NCBI GenBank assembly: GCA_029862045.1
Contig: JAOTYE010000004.1
Span: forward strand, 163,763 to 227,762
Origin: Gammaproteobacteria bacterium
GTDB lineage: Bacteria; Pseudomonadota; Gammaproteobacteria; Steroidobacterales; Woeseiaceae
DNA: 64,000 nt
Reading direction: 5' to 3'
The notes under the pieces were generated by a model. It made no database searches. It was not told where the DNA came from and saw only the letters and a program-made list of their open reading frames with translations. Shown in pieces: positions 53,392 through 62,845 of this stretch. A program made the position numbers and the translations under genes. Position 1 is the first letter of the stretch; each line of letters begins with the position of its first letter.

Positions 53392-55281
53392 GTGAGTACC
53401 GCAACGGGCCGGGAGACACTCGGCTTTCAGACCGAAGTACGTCAGCTCTTGAAGCTGATGATTCACTCCTTGTACAGCAACAAGGAAATCTTCCTGCGGG
53501 AGCTGATTTCCAACGCCTCGGACGCGGCCGACAAACTGCGCTTTGAAGCGCTCGCGGCGCCGGATCTTGTCAGCGAAGACCCCGATCTGACGATTCGGAT
53601 CGAATCGGACAAAGACCAGAACACGATCACGGTCATCGACAACGGAATTGGTATGTCGCGCGATGAGCTGGTCGAGCATCTCGGCACGATTGCACGTTCC
53701 GGCACAGCCGAGTTCCTGCAGCAGATGACGGGTGATCAGCAGCAAGATGCGCAACTGATTGGCCAGTTCGGCGTTGGTTTCTACTCGGCATTCATCGTCG
53801 CTGACAAAGTCGTCGTTGAAACTCGCCGCGCGGGTCTTACAGTCGACGAAGGCGTGCGTTGGGAGTCAGATGGTGAGGGTGAATTCACGATCGAGAACAT
53901 CGAGCGCAGCGCGCGTGGCACGGCCGTTACCCTGCACCTCAAGGATACAGAGTCCGATTTTGCGGAACTGTTCCGCATCGAGAGCCTGATACGCAAATAC
54001 TCGGACCATATCGCGTTCCCGGTCATGCTCGCGGGCACGGCAGAAGACGAGAAGGAACCGAAAATCGTCAATGCTGCGACGGCCCTGTGGACACGCTCAC
54101 GCTCAGATATACCGGATGATGAGTACAAGGAGTTTTACAAGCATCTGTCACACGATTTCGCCGACCCCCTGACATGGAGCCACAATCGCGTCGAAGGCAA
54201 ACGGGAATACACGAGCTTGTTGTATATTCCAGCCAACGCGCCGTTCGACCTGTGGAATCGCGAAGCGCCGCGTGGCCTGAAGCTGTATGTGCAGCGCGTC
54301 TTTATCATGGACGAGGCGGAGCAATTTCTGCCGCTTTATCTGCGCTTTGTCAAAGGTGTCGTCGATTCTTCGGATCTGCCGCTCAATATATCGCGAGAGT
54401 TACTGCAACAGAATCCCGAGCTGACTGCGATGCGCGGCGCGCTGACGCGTCGCGTCCTCGATATGCTCAGCAAGATGGCTGCCAATACGCCGGATGACTT
54501 TAGCAAGTTCTGGGTCGAATTCGGCCAGGTCCTCAAAGAGGGCTTTGTCGAGGACCAGGCGAACAAAGACAAGCTGGCAAAACTGCTGCGCTTCGCGACG
54601 ACGCACAATGGCGATACTGAGCAGGATCAGTCCCTGGATGACTATGTCAGTCGCGCGGGCAAGGATCAGGACAAGATCTATTACATTCTCGCCGAGAATC
54701 ATGCGACGGCCGTGGCGAGCCCGCATATCGAGAGTCTCGCCGAAAGGGGCATCGAGGTATTGCTGCTGACCGATCGAATCGACCCATGGCTTGTCGACGG
54801 CCTGCCCCCGTACGAGGGCAAGTCATTCGCCGACGTCGCTCGTGAAGGCCTGGACTTGCCTGCAGGCGAGGGTCAGATGACTCAGGACATCATGGATGGC
54901 GAACACAAACCGCTGCTCAAAAAGGTCAAGAAAGTGCTCAAGGAGCGCGTCGAGGCAGTGCACGTCAGCAAACGCCTCGTCTCGTCGCCCGCCTGCGTTG
55001 TTGCCGGTGAAAGCGAGCTCAATCCGCAGCTGCGACGCATGCTCGAGGCAAGCGGTCAGGCGCTGCCCGATTCGAAGCCGATTCTCGAGATCAATGTCGG
55101 GCATCCGCTCGTCGACAGGCTCTCGGCTGAAACGGATGATGACCGCTTCGACGCACTCGCGAATATTGTGCTCGATCACGCGTTGTTAGCCGAGGGCTCA
55201 CAGCTCGATAATCCCGCCGACTACGTCAGGCGCATGAACTCGCTGTTACTGGAGCTTGATTCGGATGCAAGCTCGGGATAA
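53392..55281 (+). CDS. htpG: HSP90-family chaperone HtpG
   Basis: 629-residue bacterial Hsp90. The N-terminal ATPase ([59 protein letters not shown]) carries the GHKL nucleotide-binding motifs; middle and C-terminal domains are complete ([20 protein letters not shown]). It is an ATP-dependent chaperone in the cytosol. It starts at GTG 53392. A sigma-32-like promoter lies about 70 bp upstream. Normal length. Confidence 0.97.
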   Translation: MSTATGRETLGFQTEVRQLLKLMIHSLYSNKEIFLRELISNASDAADKLRFEALAAPDLVSEDPDLTIRIESDKDQNTITVIDNGIGMSRDELVEHLGTIARSGTAEFLQQMTGDQQQDAQLIGQFGVGFYSAFIVADKVVVETRRAGLTVDEGVRWESDGEGEFTIENIERSARGTAVTLHLKDTESDFAELFRIESLIRKYSDHIAFPVMLAGTAEDEKEPKIVNAATALWTRSRSDIPDDEYKEFYKHLSHDFADPLTWSHNRVEGKREYTSLLYIPANAPFDLWNREAPRGLKLYVQRVFIMDEAEQFLPLYLRFVKGVVDSSDLPLNISRELLQQNPELTAMRGALTRRVLDMLSKMAANTPDDFSKFWVEFGQVLKEGFVEDQANKDKLAKLLRFATTHNGDTEQDQSLDDYVSRAGKDQDKIYYILAENHATAVASPHIESLAERGIEVLLLTDRIDPWLVDGLPPYEGKSFADVAREGLDLPAGEGQMTQDIMDGEHKPLLKKVKKVLKERVEAVHVSKRLVSSPACVVAGESELNPQLRRMLEASGQALPDSKPILEINVGHPLVDRLSAETDDDRFDALANIVLDHALLAEGSQLDNPADYVRRMNSLLLELDSDASSG

Positions 55282-55321
55282 AACACCTTTCCACACAGCC
55301 AACATCAGGGCGCGATTGGCC

Positions 55322-55717
55322 ATGAATGACACAAACTCCCAGGACAGTGACCTCAAGCAAAAGCTGACCGACGAACAATACGAAGTGACGCAAAAGAAGG
55401 GCACGGAGCGCGCTTTTACAGGCGAGTACGTCGATCACAAGCAGGATGGCACGTATCGATGCGTTTGCTGTGACGCGGCGTTGTTTGCTTCGACCAACAA
55501 GTACGATTCGGGATCGGGCTGGCCGAGTTTCTGGCTGCCGCTTGCGGGCGATGCGGTGCGCACGATTGTCGATTCGAGCCACGGCATGGTCCGCGAAGAG
55601 GTCGTATGCAGTGCCTGCGGCGCGCATTTAGGTCACGTTTTCGAAGACGGCCCGCAACCCACGGGACTTCGATATTGCATCAACTCAGCCTCGCTGGATT
55701 TTGAAGGCTCGGATTGA
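55322..55717 (+). CDS. msrB: Peptide methionine-(R)-sulfoxide reductase
   Basis: 131-residue MsrB that reduces the R-epimer of methionine sulfoxide in proteins. Zinc-binding cysteine pairs are CVCC and CSAC, the substrate-binding sequence is [10 protein letters not shown], and the catalytic Cys is in [13 protein letters not shown]. Start ATG 55322; the longer frame from 55256 overlaps htpG. It follows htpG by 40 bp and is probably cotranscribed, which makes sense for stress repair. Confidence 0.95.
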   Translation: MNDTNSQDSDLKQKLTDEQYEVTQKKGTERAFTGEYVDHKQDGTYRCVCCDAALFASTNKYDSGSGWPSFWLPLAGDAVRTIVDSSHGMVREEVVCSACGAHLGHVFEDGPQPTGLRYCINSASLDFEGSD

Positions 55718-55751
55718 ACATACTCTCAAAGCAATCTAAAGGCAGCACACC

Positions 55752-56267
55752 ATGAAAATCAGCCATACAATCGTCTTACTTATTTTCGCTAGCGGCATGA
55801 CTGCCTGCAATCAGCAGGGTGGTGAAGCAGAGACAAGCGAAGCCGCGGAGGAGCAGACAGTGACCCAGGAAGAAGCAGTTGCAGGTGAGGTCGTCGAGAT
55901 CGCACCAGGATTGAGCGGCATGATTCTCAAGAATGGCCATGGTCGGGCCGCCGAGGCGGGCGACTACGTCGAGGTTCATTACACAGGCTGGCTGTACGAC
56001 GACCAGGCAGAAGACAATCGAGGCGACAAGTTTGACAGCTCGGTTGATCGGGGAGAGAGGTTCCACTTCAGGCTGGGTGAGGGGCAGGTTATCAAGGGTT
56101 GGGATCAGGGCGTTGCCGGTATGCTGATCGGCGAAAAACGCGAGCTGACGCTGGCGCCCGAAATGGGCTATGGCGATCGCGGCGCGGGAAACGTAATTCC
56201 ACCAGGTGCCACGCTTGTATTCGAAGTCGAGTTATTCGGGCTGGAAGGTCCGAGCGACGCTCGCTGA
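55752..56267 (+). CDS. FKBP-type peptidyl-prolyl isomerase lipoprotein
   Basis: 171-residue lipoprotein. The signal peptide ends in a lipobox (SGMTACNQQ, Cys at residue 19), then an acidic Glu-rich linker and an FKBP domain: [73 protein letters not shown] pieces are all in order. It catalyses proline isomerisation in the periplasm. It follows msrB by 34 bp and may belong to the htpG-msrB stress operon. Confidence 0.94.
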   Translation: MKISHTIVLLIFASGMTACNQQGGEAETSEAAEEQTVTQEEAVAGEVVEIAPGLSGMILKNGHGRAAEAGDYVEVHYTGWLYDDQAEDNRGDKFDSSVDRGERFHFRLGEGQVIKGWDQGVAGMLIGEKRELTLAPEMGYGDRGAGNVIPPGATLVFEVELFGLEGPSDAR

Positions 56268-56270
56268 GGA

Positions 56271-57128
56271 CTATCGCAACTCGAATTCGATACGGCGGTT
56301 AAAGCGACGGCCGCGCGCCGTCGTGTTGTCGGCGATCGGTTGCAACGAACCGAGACCCGTGACAAGCAGCCGCTGCGGAGGGATGCCACCTTGCGCGATG
56401 TAATCGGCAACTGCCTGCGCGCGTGCGCGACTCAAGCGCCGATTCCAGAACTCGTCTCCGGATGCGTCAGTGTGTCCTGTAACAGCAATCGTCGCTCGCT
56501 GACAGTCGTAAGCGAAGTCAATAATTCTGTCGAGGGTGCCGTACGATGCTGTGCGAATCTCGGAACTCGACGTCTTGAAAGAAACAGGTTCGATGGTCAG
56601 TTGCGAAAAGGCACGCTCGCACAGCGCATCGGGTGATGCTGCAGACTTGATCGTCATGACGTCCGTAGAAACCTCGGTATCAGTGACCAGCTCTTCGCGC
56701 AGGAACTCGACCCGGGCGGCAAATGTTTCGGCGTTCGTCGTGACGCCGCGAATTTCGATTGAGTGGTCTCGCATTACGGCCCGGGCTGATTCGGCAGCGG
56801 CCAGGACATAAAGGAGTCGGGTACTGGTCGCTACCCAGTTGTCTGACACGAGCACGCCGGGTCTGAACGTCGTCTGCGTCTCAATGCCGCCGAATTGATC
56901 GGCAGCAAGCTGTAACAGCCCGAGTTCGTGCGCGGCCGATGCGGTCGTGCCATCAAGCAGCAGGCGGCCCCGGCCTGAGGCGACTGAAAATACAGGAAGT
57001 TCCAGCGGTGAATGTCGGGCTAGCGACGCATCGCGATCCGCCGTACCGTGATCGATCGTGGCGGACAGCAGCACCCCGCATGCGAGCAAAAGGAACGTGA
57101 CCAGGCCCTGGATGCTGCGCCGATGCAC
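56271..57128 (-). CDS. OmpA-domain protein, membrane/periplasmic
   Basis: 285-residue protein with an N-terminal hydrophobic signal/anchor (GLVTFLLLACGVLLSATI). A middle region has no recognised motif except a BON-like stretch around TNAETFAARVEFL. It ends in an OmpA/MotB peptidoglycan-binding domain: AVTGHTDASGDEFWNRRLSRARAQAVADYI and GRRFNRRIEFEL. The lone domain suggests tethering to peptidoglycan. Minus strand, three bases after the HhH coiled-coil gene. Outer- or inner-membrane placement is uncertain. Confidence 0.88.
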   Translation of the reverse strand: MHRRSIQGLVTFLLLACGVLLSATIDHGTADRDASLARHSPLELPVFSVASGRGRLLLDGTTASAAHELGLLQLAADQFGGIETQTTFRPGVLVSDNWVATSTRLLYVLAAAESARAVMRDHSIEIRGVTTNAETFAARVEFLREELVTDTEVSTDVMTIKSAASPDALCERAFSQLTIEPVSFKTSSSEIRTASYGTLDRIIDFAYDCQRATIAVTGHTDASGDEFWNRRLSRARAQAVADYIAQGGIPPQRLLVTGLGSLQPIADNTTARGRRFNRRIEFELR

Positions 57129-57131
57129 GAG

Positions 57132-58136
57132 CTACTGCGCACCGCTTACCTTCTGATCCTGCAAGTCCCTTGCTTGACCGATCCAGTCTTCACGGTAAAT
57201 TCGGCTGCGAAATCCCTTGAGCCTGTGGGCCACGCGGTCGATGTCGTACTCACTCATCTCGGCAATCTGATTGAAGCGAAAAATGCCCATCTCGTTCAGC
57301 GTCTTCTCGATCGCAGGGCCAATACCTTTGATCATCTTGAGATTGTCGTTTGCTGCGCCGAACCCGACGTTGTCGTTTTGTGCCGCTTCGTCATCGTCAT
57401 CGTCGGCTGCTTCGGACGCAAAAACCGCCATGCCCGCAACTTCGGATTCGTGTTCCTCACCGTCGTTACGCGACTCGTCGATTGGGTCATTCGACGCATC
57501 CATACCATCGGTGAGCGCGTCCGGATCGACTGGCTCCACGCGTGTTTGTTCGGATCCAAGCATGTCCTCCAGCGCGTCAATTTGCTCGCGAGCTGAGGCA
57601 AGCTCCTGTTCGAATTCTTCAGCCTCGGCGTTGCGCGTGCGGAATCGCTCGATAAGCGGCGGCAGACGGTTTTGCCAGTTTTCGAGCTCGCGGTTGAGTT
57701 TGTCGATTCGTTCGTCCTTTTGCTGCAACTCGGCAGACGTGCTGTCCACCTTCGAGGCCTGACTTTTCATGTCGCTCTGTAACTGATCGCGCTCCGTGAC
57801 AGCGACCTCGAGATTGGCGCGAATGTCCTTAATCTGCCGTTGCAGTTCATCGCGCCGCTCGAACGTCTCCTTGAGCGCGTCCGATAACTCACTGGCGCGC
57901 ATCTTGGCGTCATTGTTGGAGGCCTGATATTGGCTGTTTTGTTCCATCAGGCTCTTGTTCTGCTGCAGCAAGCGCTCGTGCTCGTTGCGCTGCGCCTCCA
58001 GTTGCTCCTGCCAGCCCGCATTGATGGCACTCTTTTCGCTGCTCGATCTGCTACCGCGAGCGACCCAACCCAGTATCGTGCCGACAAGCAGCGCGATGAC
58101 CAGGAAAGCGATCTGAACAACAGTGATCTCGGGCAT
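57132..58136 (-). CDS. Coiled-coil protein with C-terminal helix-hairpin-helix
   Basis: 334-residue protein with an N-terminal transmembrane helix (VQIAFLVIALLVGTILGWVARG), a long coiled coil (about residues 35-190, rich in Glu, Gln, Arg), an acidic low-complexity region with a run of Asp (SEAADDDDDEAAQ), and an HhH domain at the end (NLKMIKGIGPAIEKTLNEMGIFRFNQIAEM). The last resembles the domain seen in RpL17/RplU-linked and flap-nuclease-like proteins and could bind DNA or protein. Upstream of the OmpA gene on the same strand (three-base spacing), so both may work at the envelope. Role unknown. Confidence 0.85.
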   Translation of the reverse strand: MPEITVVQIAFLVIALLVGTILGWVARGSRSSSEKSAINAGWQEQLEAQRNEHERLLQQNKSLMEQNSQYQASNNDAKMRASELSDALKETFERRDELQRQIKDIRANLEVAVTERDQLQSDMKSQASKVDSTSAELQQKDERIDKLNRELENWQNRLPPLIERFRTRNAEAEEFEQELASAREQIDALEDMLGSEQTRVEPVDPDALTDGMDASNDPIDESRNDGEEHESEVAGMAVFASEAADDDDDEAAQNDNVGFGAANDNLKMIKGIGPAIEKTLNEMGIFRFNQIAEMSEYDIDRVAHRLKGFRSRIYREDWIGQARDLQDQKVSGAQ

Positions 58137-58148
58137 GGACGTCTGTCC

Positions 58149-59366
58149 CTACGAAGCCAGACGAAGCCGATCGAATTCATCGATGACTTCGCGAATTTGC
58201 AGTATGGCCCAGTCGATCTCGGCCTGGCTGATGATCAGTGGCGGCGCGAGTCGTACGACCGTCGCATGGGTTTCCTTGCTGAGCAGGCCACGCTCCATCA
58301 GCGCTTCAACGATCGCACGCGCCGTACTGAGTGCCGAATCTATTTCGATACCGATAAACAGGCCACGTCCTCTGACTTCACGAATCAAAGGGCTATCGAT
58401 CTCACGAAGCGCAGTCATCAGATACTCGCCCATCGCCGCACTCTTCGCCGGTAGTTCATCTTCGATGAGAATGTTGAGCGCCTCGAGTCCGACGGCCGCC
58501 GCAAGCGGATTGCCACCGAAGGTGCTGCCATGATCGCCCGGTGTAAAGACAGCCATGAGTTCGCGCCGAGCGAGAAACATCGACACCGGTAGAATTCCAC
58601 CGCCGAGCGCTTTGCCGAGGATCAGGCCATCCGGGTGAACGTCCTCATGTTCGATCGCAAGAAATTTTCCGGTGCGGCCGAGCCCGGTCTGAACCTCATC
58701 AGCGATCAGCAGCACATTGTGCTTGCGGCAGAGTTCTTCCGCGGCCTTGAGGTAGCCGTCGGGCGGAACGACGATTCCGCCCTCGCCCTGAATCGGCTCG
58801 ACGAGAAATGCGGCCGTGTTCTCGTTTATCGCCGCTTCGAGCGCATCGATATTACCGTACTCGACGAGACAAAAGCCGGGTGGAAACGGGCCGAACCCGA
58901 ACTGGTATTGCGGCTCGCTCGACATCGCCACAATCGCGATGGTGCGGCCGTGAAAATTACCGCGACAGGCGATAATTTCGGCCTTGTCAGTCTCGACGCC
59001 CTTTACTGTATACGCCCATTTGCGTGCCGCCTTAATGGCCGTTTCGACCGCTTCGGCGCCGGTGTTCATCGGCAATGCCATGTCCTGGCCGGTCAGCGTG
59101 CAGGCCCTCTCCAGAAACGGGCCGAGCTTGTCGGTGTAGTAGGCCCGAGACACGACGCAGAGACGTTCGACCTGTTCCTGTACGAGCTTGACCAGGCGTT
59201 CGTGCGCATGGCCGTGACTAACGGCCGAATAGGCACTCATCATGTCGAGGTATTTTTTGCCGGATTCATCCCAGACATGGGCACCTTCGGCACGGGTCAA
59301 AACCACGGGCAAAGGGTGGTAATTGGATGCACAATAACGTGCTTCAAGATCGATGCGCTTACTCAT
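58149..59366 (-). CDS. rocD: Ornithine aminotransferase
   Basis: 405-residue PLP enzyme of class III aminotransferases, ornithine delta-aminotransferase type. It converts ornithine and 2-oxoglutarate to glutamate-semialdehyde and glutamate. Motifs: DMMSAYSAVSHGHAH, MNTGAEAVETAIKAARKWAY, CRGNFHGRT, VEPIQGEGGIVVP, IADEVQTGLGRTG and the PLP lysine in LGKALGGG. Full-length and normal. It precedes the HhH gene by 12 bp but is functionally unrelated. Confidence 0.94.
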   Translation of the reverse strand: MSKRIDLEARYCASNYHPLPVVLTRAEGAHVWDESGKKYLDMMSAYSAVSHGHAHERLVKLVQEQVERLCVVSRAYYTDKLGPFLERACTLTGQDMALPMNTGAEAVETAIKAARKWAYTVKGVETDKAEIIACRGNFHGRTIAIVAMSSEPQYQFGFGPFPPGFCLVEYGNIDALEAAINENTAAFLVEPIQGEGGIVVPPDGYLKAAEELCRKHNVLLIADEVQTGLGRTGKFLAIEHEDVHPDGLILGKALGGGILPVSMFLARRELMAVFTPGDHGSTFGGNPLAAAVGLEALNILIEDELPAKSAAMGEYLMTALREIDSPLIREVRGRGLFIGIEIDSALSTARAIVEALMERGLLSKETHATVVRLAPPLIISQAEIDWAILQIREVIDEFDRLRLAS

Positions 59367-59470
59367 GCCGAAATTTTACAGCAATAACATCCACTTAAGC
59401 CAATAGTAATAGTACGCGTAATGAGCAGATCATCTCAAAATTCCGTGCGTTCGGCCTTATCGTGTAAATT

Positions 59471-60112
59471 GTGAACAGATTGGCGCATTCTCGAACTCTG
59501 TGGTTTCAAGGCCCCACCGGCAGGCTGGAAGCGATCCTCGATGCGCCTGCTGATGGCCATACGCTCGGCGCGGCGGTCGTCTGCCACCCGCATCCGCAGC
59601 ATGGTGGCACGATGCACAATAAGGTTGCGCACACGCTTGCGCGTTCGTTCGTGCGCTCTGGCCTCGTTACCCTGCGATTCAATTTTCGTGGCACCGAGGG
59701 CAGTGAGGGTCAGTACGATGACGGCGTCGGTGAGCTTGATGATGCACTCGCGGCCCTCGACTGGATGCGCGAGCGGCACGCGACGGCGCCGTTATGGCTT
59801 GGCGGTTTTTCTTTCGGGGCCGCAATCGCAGTGCGAGCGGCTGTCGCTACCGAAGTGGCCGGTCTGATCAGCGTAGCACCGGCCGTTTACCGATTCGGCG
59901 GCCATCTCGAAGGGCAACCGCGCTGCCCCTGGCTCGTCATACAAGGTGATGAGGATGAACTCGTCGATGTCGAGGAAACAATCACCTGGGTCAACAGTCT
60001 CGAGCCAGGACCGGAGCTAATCGTAATGCCCGGCGCGGAGCATTTTTTTCACGGCAGACTCAATGACCTGCGCATAGCGGTGATGGAGTTTGTCGAGGCA
60101 GTATCTGCCTGA
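59471..60112 (+). CDS. Alpha/beta hydrolase (YheT/serine-aminopeptidase-like)
   Basis: 213-residue alpha/beta hydrolase. VVCHPHPQHGGTMHNKVAHTLAR is the characteristic N-terminal motif of this subgroup. The nucleophile is in WLGGFSFGAAIA, the acid in QGDEDELVDVEE and the His in GAEHFFHG. It has no signal peptide, so it is cytoplasmic. GTG 59471 is the start. Substrate not known. Followed by a bidirectional terminator shared with HU. Confidence 0.9.
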   Translation: MNRLAHSRTLWFQGPTGRLEAILDAPADGHTLGAAVVCHPHPQHGGTMHNKVAHTLARSFVRSGLVTLRFNFRGTEGSEGQYDDGVGELDDALAALDWMRERHATAPLWLGGFSFGAAIAVRAAVATEVAGLISVAPAVYRFGGHLEGQPRCPWLVIQGDEDELVDVEETITWVNSLEPGPELIVMPGAEHFFHGRLNDLRIAVMEFVEAVSA

Positions 60113-60114
60113 GC

Positions 60115-60140
60115 AAAAAAAGCCGGGGCATGCCCCGGCT
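60115..60140. terminator. Bidirectional terminator between hydrolase and HU
   Basis: The perfect palindrome AGCCGGGGCATGCCCCGGCT (60121-60140) has A's on its left and a T-containing tail on the right. On the minus strand the A-run becomes a T-tail for HU; on the plus strand it may end the hydrolase transcript. Confidence 0.8.
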
Positions 60141-60165
60141 ATTCTATTCGGTTCGCGCTGCCGAT

Positions 60166-60486
60166 TCAGACCATGTCCTTCAGGCCCTTGAGCGCCAAGG
60201 CTTTGACGCCCTTGGATGCCGGCTTCGCCTTGAACATCATCTCTTCGCCCGTGAAAGGATTGACTCCCTTACGCGCTTTCCTTGCGGGCTTCTTGACGAC
60301 TCGCATTTTCAGAAGACCGGGGATTGTGAAGATACCCGGCCCGCCACGACCGCCGAGGTTCTTCTTAATCTGGCCATTCAATGACTCGAAGACGGCGGCG
60401 ACGTCTTTGCGCGTCAATCCGGTATCGTCGACGATCTTTGCATAGATTTCTGATTTGGTGGGTGGCTTCTTGGTGTTCGTTGCCAT
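60166..60486 (-). CDS. HU-family DNA-binding protein (divergent, extended)
   Basis: 106-residue nucleoid protein of the HU/IHF family, longer than usual HU (90 residues) because of an N-terminal MATNTKKPPTK leader and basic spacer. The beta-arm region reads GPGIFTIPGLLKMRVVKKPARKARKGVNPFTGEEMMFKAKPASK, matching PFTGEEM-type HU. It bends DNA. The ATG 60486 has AGGAG ten bases upstream. The leader contains two tandem hairpins with T-runs. Not a standard hupA or hupB by sequence; probably a separate paralogue. Confidence 0.88.
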   Translation of the reverse strand: MATNTKKPPTKSEIYAKIVDDTGLTRKDVAAVFESLNGQIKKNLGGRGGPGIFTIPGLLKMRVVKKPARKARKGVNPFTGEEMMFKAKPASKGVKALALKGLKDMV

Positions 60487-60501
60487 GAAAAACTGACTCC
60501 T

Positions 60502-60599
60502 AAAAAAACAGTAAGCGGGTTGACCCCGCGCCCAAAAAAAACGGGCAAAGCCCGCGACAAAAGCAGCGCGACGATAGCATATGTCAGGCGGCCGCGTAA
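60502..60599 (-). promoter_or_regulatory. Promoter and hairpin-rich leader of HU
   Basis: Reading leftwards, TTACGC (60594-60599), 17 bp and TATCGT (60571-60576) make a possible promoter starting near 60564. Next come a CGGGC/GCCCG hairpin (60542-60554) followed by eight T's, then a GCGGG/CCCGC hairpin (60515-60529), a second T-run (60502-60508) and the AGGAG ribosome site. The first hairpin may instead be the terminator of the DUF4426 gene. Confidence 0.5.
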
Positions 60600-60653
60600 C
60601 TGCCTGAGCGCCCTTTTTTGCAGGGTTTTTAGGGCGATCAGACCCGCGAGGAC

Positions 60654-61130
60654 CTAGTCAGTGAAGAATTGGCGTTTGAAGCGCACGTCCGACGCTGAAT
60701 CGACACCTTCAGGCGTCACGCTGATATCGAAAATCAGCGTCTCACGATTGGCGATAGCAACTTCACCGATATAGTAAATTGCTTCCTGCTCGTTAATTTC
60801 CCGCATCGTGATGTTCTTGAGCTGACCGGTCAGATTGACAGTCTTCACAGTAACACTCGCAGTGACAGGCGAATTATCCGCCTCACGAAGCACTGAGACG
60901 TTCAGCATTGCACGATTCTTGCTGCGCACAATGTTGTACGCACGAGCTACCTCGGGCGGTAACTGGTCAGTGGATTGGGCGCTAAAGTGTACGACATGAT
61001 CACCAATATCAGCGCTGGTCGCTCCAGCGGGTTGTGCTTCAGGTACATCAGCTGACTCGCCAGACCCACCGCACGCGGATATAAGTCCGAGCAATGACAA
61101 GGCGATTATTGTCTTCCTGATAATCATCAT
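60654..61130 (-). CDS. DUF4426 lipoprotein
   Basis: 158-residue lipoprotein. It starts MMIIRKTIIALSLLGLISAC with the lipobox Cys at residue 20. The mature domain carries DHVVHFSAQSTDQLPPEVARAYNIVRSKNRAMLNVSVL, the core of DUF4426, common at this spot after yggU in many gammaproteobacteria. Start ATG 61130, not 61217. Periplasmic, function unknown. The next gene downstream is HU, after a 167-bp gap with hairpins. Confidence 0.88.
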   Translation of the reverse strand: MMIIRKTIIALSLLGLISACGGSGESADVPEAQPAGATSADIGDHVVHFSAQSTDQLPPEVARAYNIVRSKNRAMLNVSVLREADNSPVTASVTVKTVNLTGQLKNITMREINEQEAIYYIGEVAIANRETLIFDISVTPEGVDSASDVRFKRQFFTD

Positions 61131-61155
61131 ACTTGGCCCCCTACCGTTACATCCA

Positions 61156-61476
61156 CTATAAACCATTTGACGCTCGACTCGCGACAGGCAGGCCGTGCGG
61201 TATCCGAACGGGACCATCGATGATGAACCGCTTGTTGCGATGCGTCGTGCCGTGGGTCAGCCTGATACGCGACGGTGGCACCTGAAGATAATCTGCGAGC
61301 AAGCGGATTACAGCCTTGTTCGCCTTCCCGTCCACCGGCGGGGCCGTCGTCCGAACCCGCAGTTGTGCATCGCTAACGCCAAGGATTTCGTTGCGACTTG
61401 CCCGCGGCTGGACTCTGACTTGCAGAACGAGATTGCCGCCATCCCAGCGGGCAGCACAATCATCGCCGGCGCTCAA
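61156..61476 (-). CDS. yggU: DUF167 family protein
   Basis: 106-residue YggU/DUF167 protein. Motifs LQVRVQPRASRNEILGV and TTAPPVDGKANKAVIRLLADYLQVPPSRIRLTHG are typical. It starts with TTG 61476, overlapping the yggT stop as TTGA; no ATG alternative is close. Function is not established in the family; conserved beside yggT and proC. Confidence 0.93.
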   Translation of the reverse strand: MSAGDDCAARWDGGNLVLQVRVQPRASRNEILGVSDAQLRVRTTAPPVDGKANKAVIRLLADYLQVPPSRIRLTHGTTHRNKRFIIDGPVRIPHGLPVASRASNGL

Positions 61477-62021
61477 ATCGGATACGGCCGTAGGGTGACG
61501 ATGTATATAGCGACCGCCTGTAACGCGATGATCGCGAATATCGGTGAGATGTCCAGCCCGCCGATGGGCCGGATCAGGCTGCGAAATGGTCTCATAACCG
61601 GCTCGACGAGCATCGCAATGAAGGCGGTTGCCGGGTTATAGGTTCCCGGCGCAATCCAGCTCAGAATGATGTGAATGAAGATTGCGAACGTGAACAGTCT
61701 TAGCGACAACAGAACCAGGTCAATCAAAGAGGTTATAGCGATCGGCAGGATATCTGGTGCGATTCCGCTGATTGTGAGGATGACGAGAACAGTCAGGTAC
61801 TGCAGCCCGAAGGCGACAATTATGGTTGCAGTATCGAGGCGGCCGATAGGCGGAACGACTCGCCTGACAGGAATGATCAGTGGTGAGGTCAGGCGCAGGA
61901 TGCCCTGCGCTATCGGATTGCGGAAGTCCGCTTGCAACCAGGGCAACCAGAATCGCAACAACATGACGAGCAGGTACAACTGCGCGATGGTGCCAATGAT
62001 GAAAATGAGCGCGGGTCTCAT
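61473..62021 (-). CDS. yggT: YggT family membrane protein
   Basis: 182-residue inner-membrane protein with two YGGT domains: LRFWLPWLQADFRNPIAQGIL and, later, TFAIFIHIILSWIAPGTYNPATAF with a conserved LVEPVMRPFRSLIRPIGGLDISPI end. Four to five helices. Starts ATG 62021 overlapping proC (ATGA). Role in osmotic stress or cell envelope has been suggested for relatives; not known here. Confidence 0.95.
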   Translation of the reverse strand: MRPALIFIIGTIAQLYLLVMLLRFWLPWLQADFRNPIAQGILRLTSPLIIPVRRVVPPIGRLDTATIIVAFGLQYLTVLVILTISGIAPDILPIAITSLIDLVLLSLRLFTFAIFIHIILSWIAPGTYNPATAFIAMLVEPVMRPFRSLIRPIGGLDISPIFAIIALQAVAIYIVTLRPYPI

Positions 62022-62845
62022 TGGCTGGAGTCCCCGGCCAGTTCGACGGCCCGGTCTCTCGCGGCAGCAAAAGCTCTGGCAAAGATATCACGGACCTTTT
62101 CATCGTCGAATATTTCAAACGCGGCGGCAGTCGTCCCGCCCGGCGAGCGCACGTGCGCGATCATCGCCTCCATGGTCTCGCCGCTGACGGCTGCGAGTGC
62201 GGCAGAGCCTTTCGCCGTATCCATGACCAGCTTGTGTGCCGCCTGCGGGTCGAGGCCAAGGTCTTCCGCCGACTGAATCAACATATCGATGAGCAAATAA
62301 AAGTAGGCGGGACCGGTTCCCGATATCGCGGTCACTGCATCAATGCTGTCTTCGTCCGGCACGTGTACGACGCTACCGACTGCCGCCATGATCTCGGTCG
62401 CCCTGGCACGCTGGTCATTGTTCGTTAGTTCATTGGCAAAGAGCCCTGAAGTGCCCTCTAACAACAATGCGGGCTGATTCGGCATCACGCGTACGACCGC
62501 AAGTTTGCCGCCAAGCCAGGCGTCGATATCCCGACTGTGAGTGCCTGCTGCAACAGAGATGATCAAGGGCCTCCTGGCTTGCGCAGTCTCGGCAAGGCCG
62601 ATGCAGACATCACGCATCAGCTGCGGTTTGACGGCCAGCACGAGACACTCGGCGCTATCGGCAACGTTGTCGTTGCTGTCGCTGATACGGACGCCCGGGA
62701 GTTCCGTCGTCAAGACACTGCGTCGCTTCAGGTTCGGCTCGGCGATCAGAATGTTCTCGGGGCGATAACCGCTCGAGATCAGACCACCGACGAGCGCCCG
62801 GGCCATGTTGCCGCCACCGATAAATCCTACTGTGTATGTACTCAT
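62018..62845 (-). CDS. proC: Pyrroline-5-carboxylate reductase
   Basis: 275-residue NAD(P)H enzyme for the last step of proline synthesis. VGFIGGGNMARALVGGLISSG is the dinucleotide loop; LVLAVKPQLM, VVRVMPNQPALL and AISGTGPAYFYLLIDMLIQSAEDLGL are all in order. Starts ATG 62845 overlapping yggS stop (ATGA), ends overlapping yggT. Possibly linked with rocD (ornithine to P5C), though these are separated by HU and other genes. Confidence 0.96.
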   Translation of the reverse strand: MSTYTVGFIGGGNMARALVGGLISSGYRPENILIAEPNLKRRSVLTTELPGVRISDSNDNVADSAECLVLAVKPQLMRDVCIGLAETAQARRPLIISVAAGTHSRDIDAWLGGKLAVVRVMPNQPALLLEGTSGLFANELTNNDQRARATEIMAAVGSVVHVPDEDSIDAVTAISGTGPAYFYLLIDMLIQSAEDLGLDPQAAHKLVMDTAKGSAALAAVSGETMEAMIAHVRSPGGTTAAAFEIFDDEKVRDIFARAFAAARDRAVELAGDSSQ

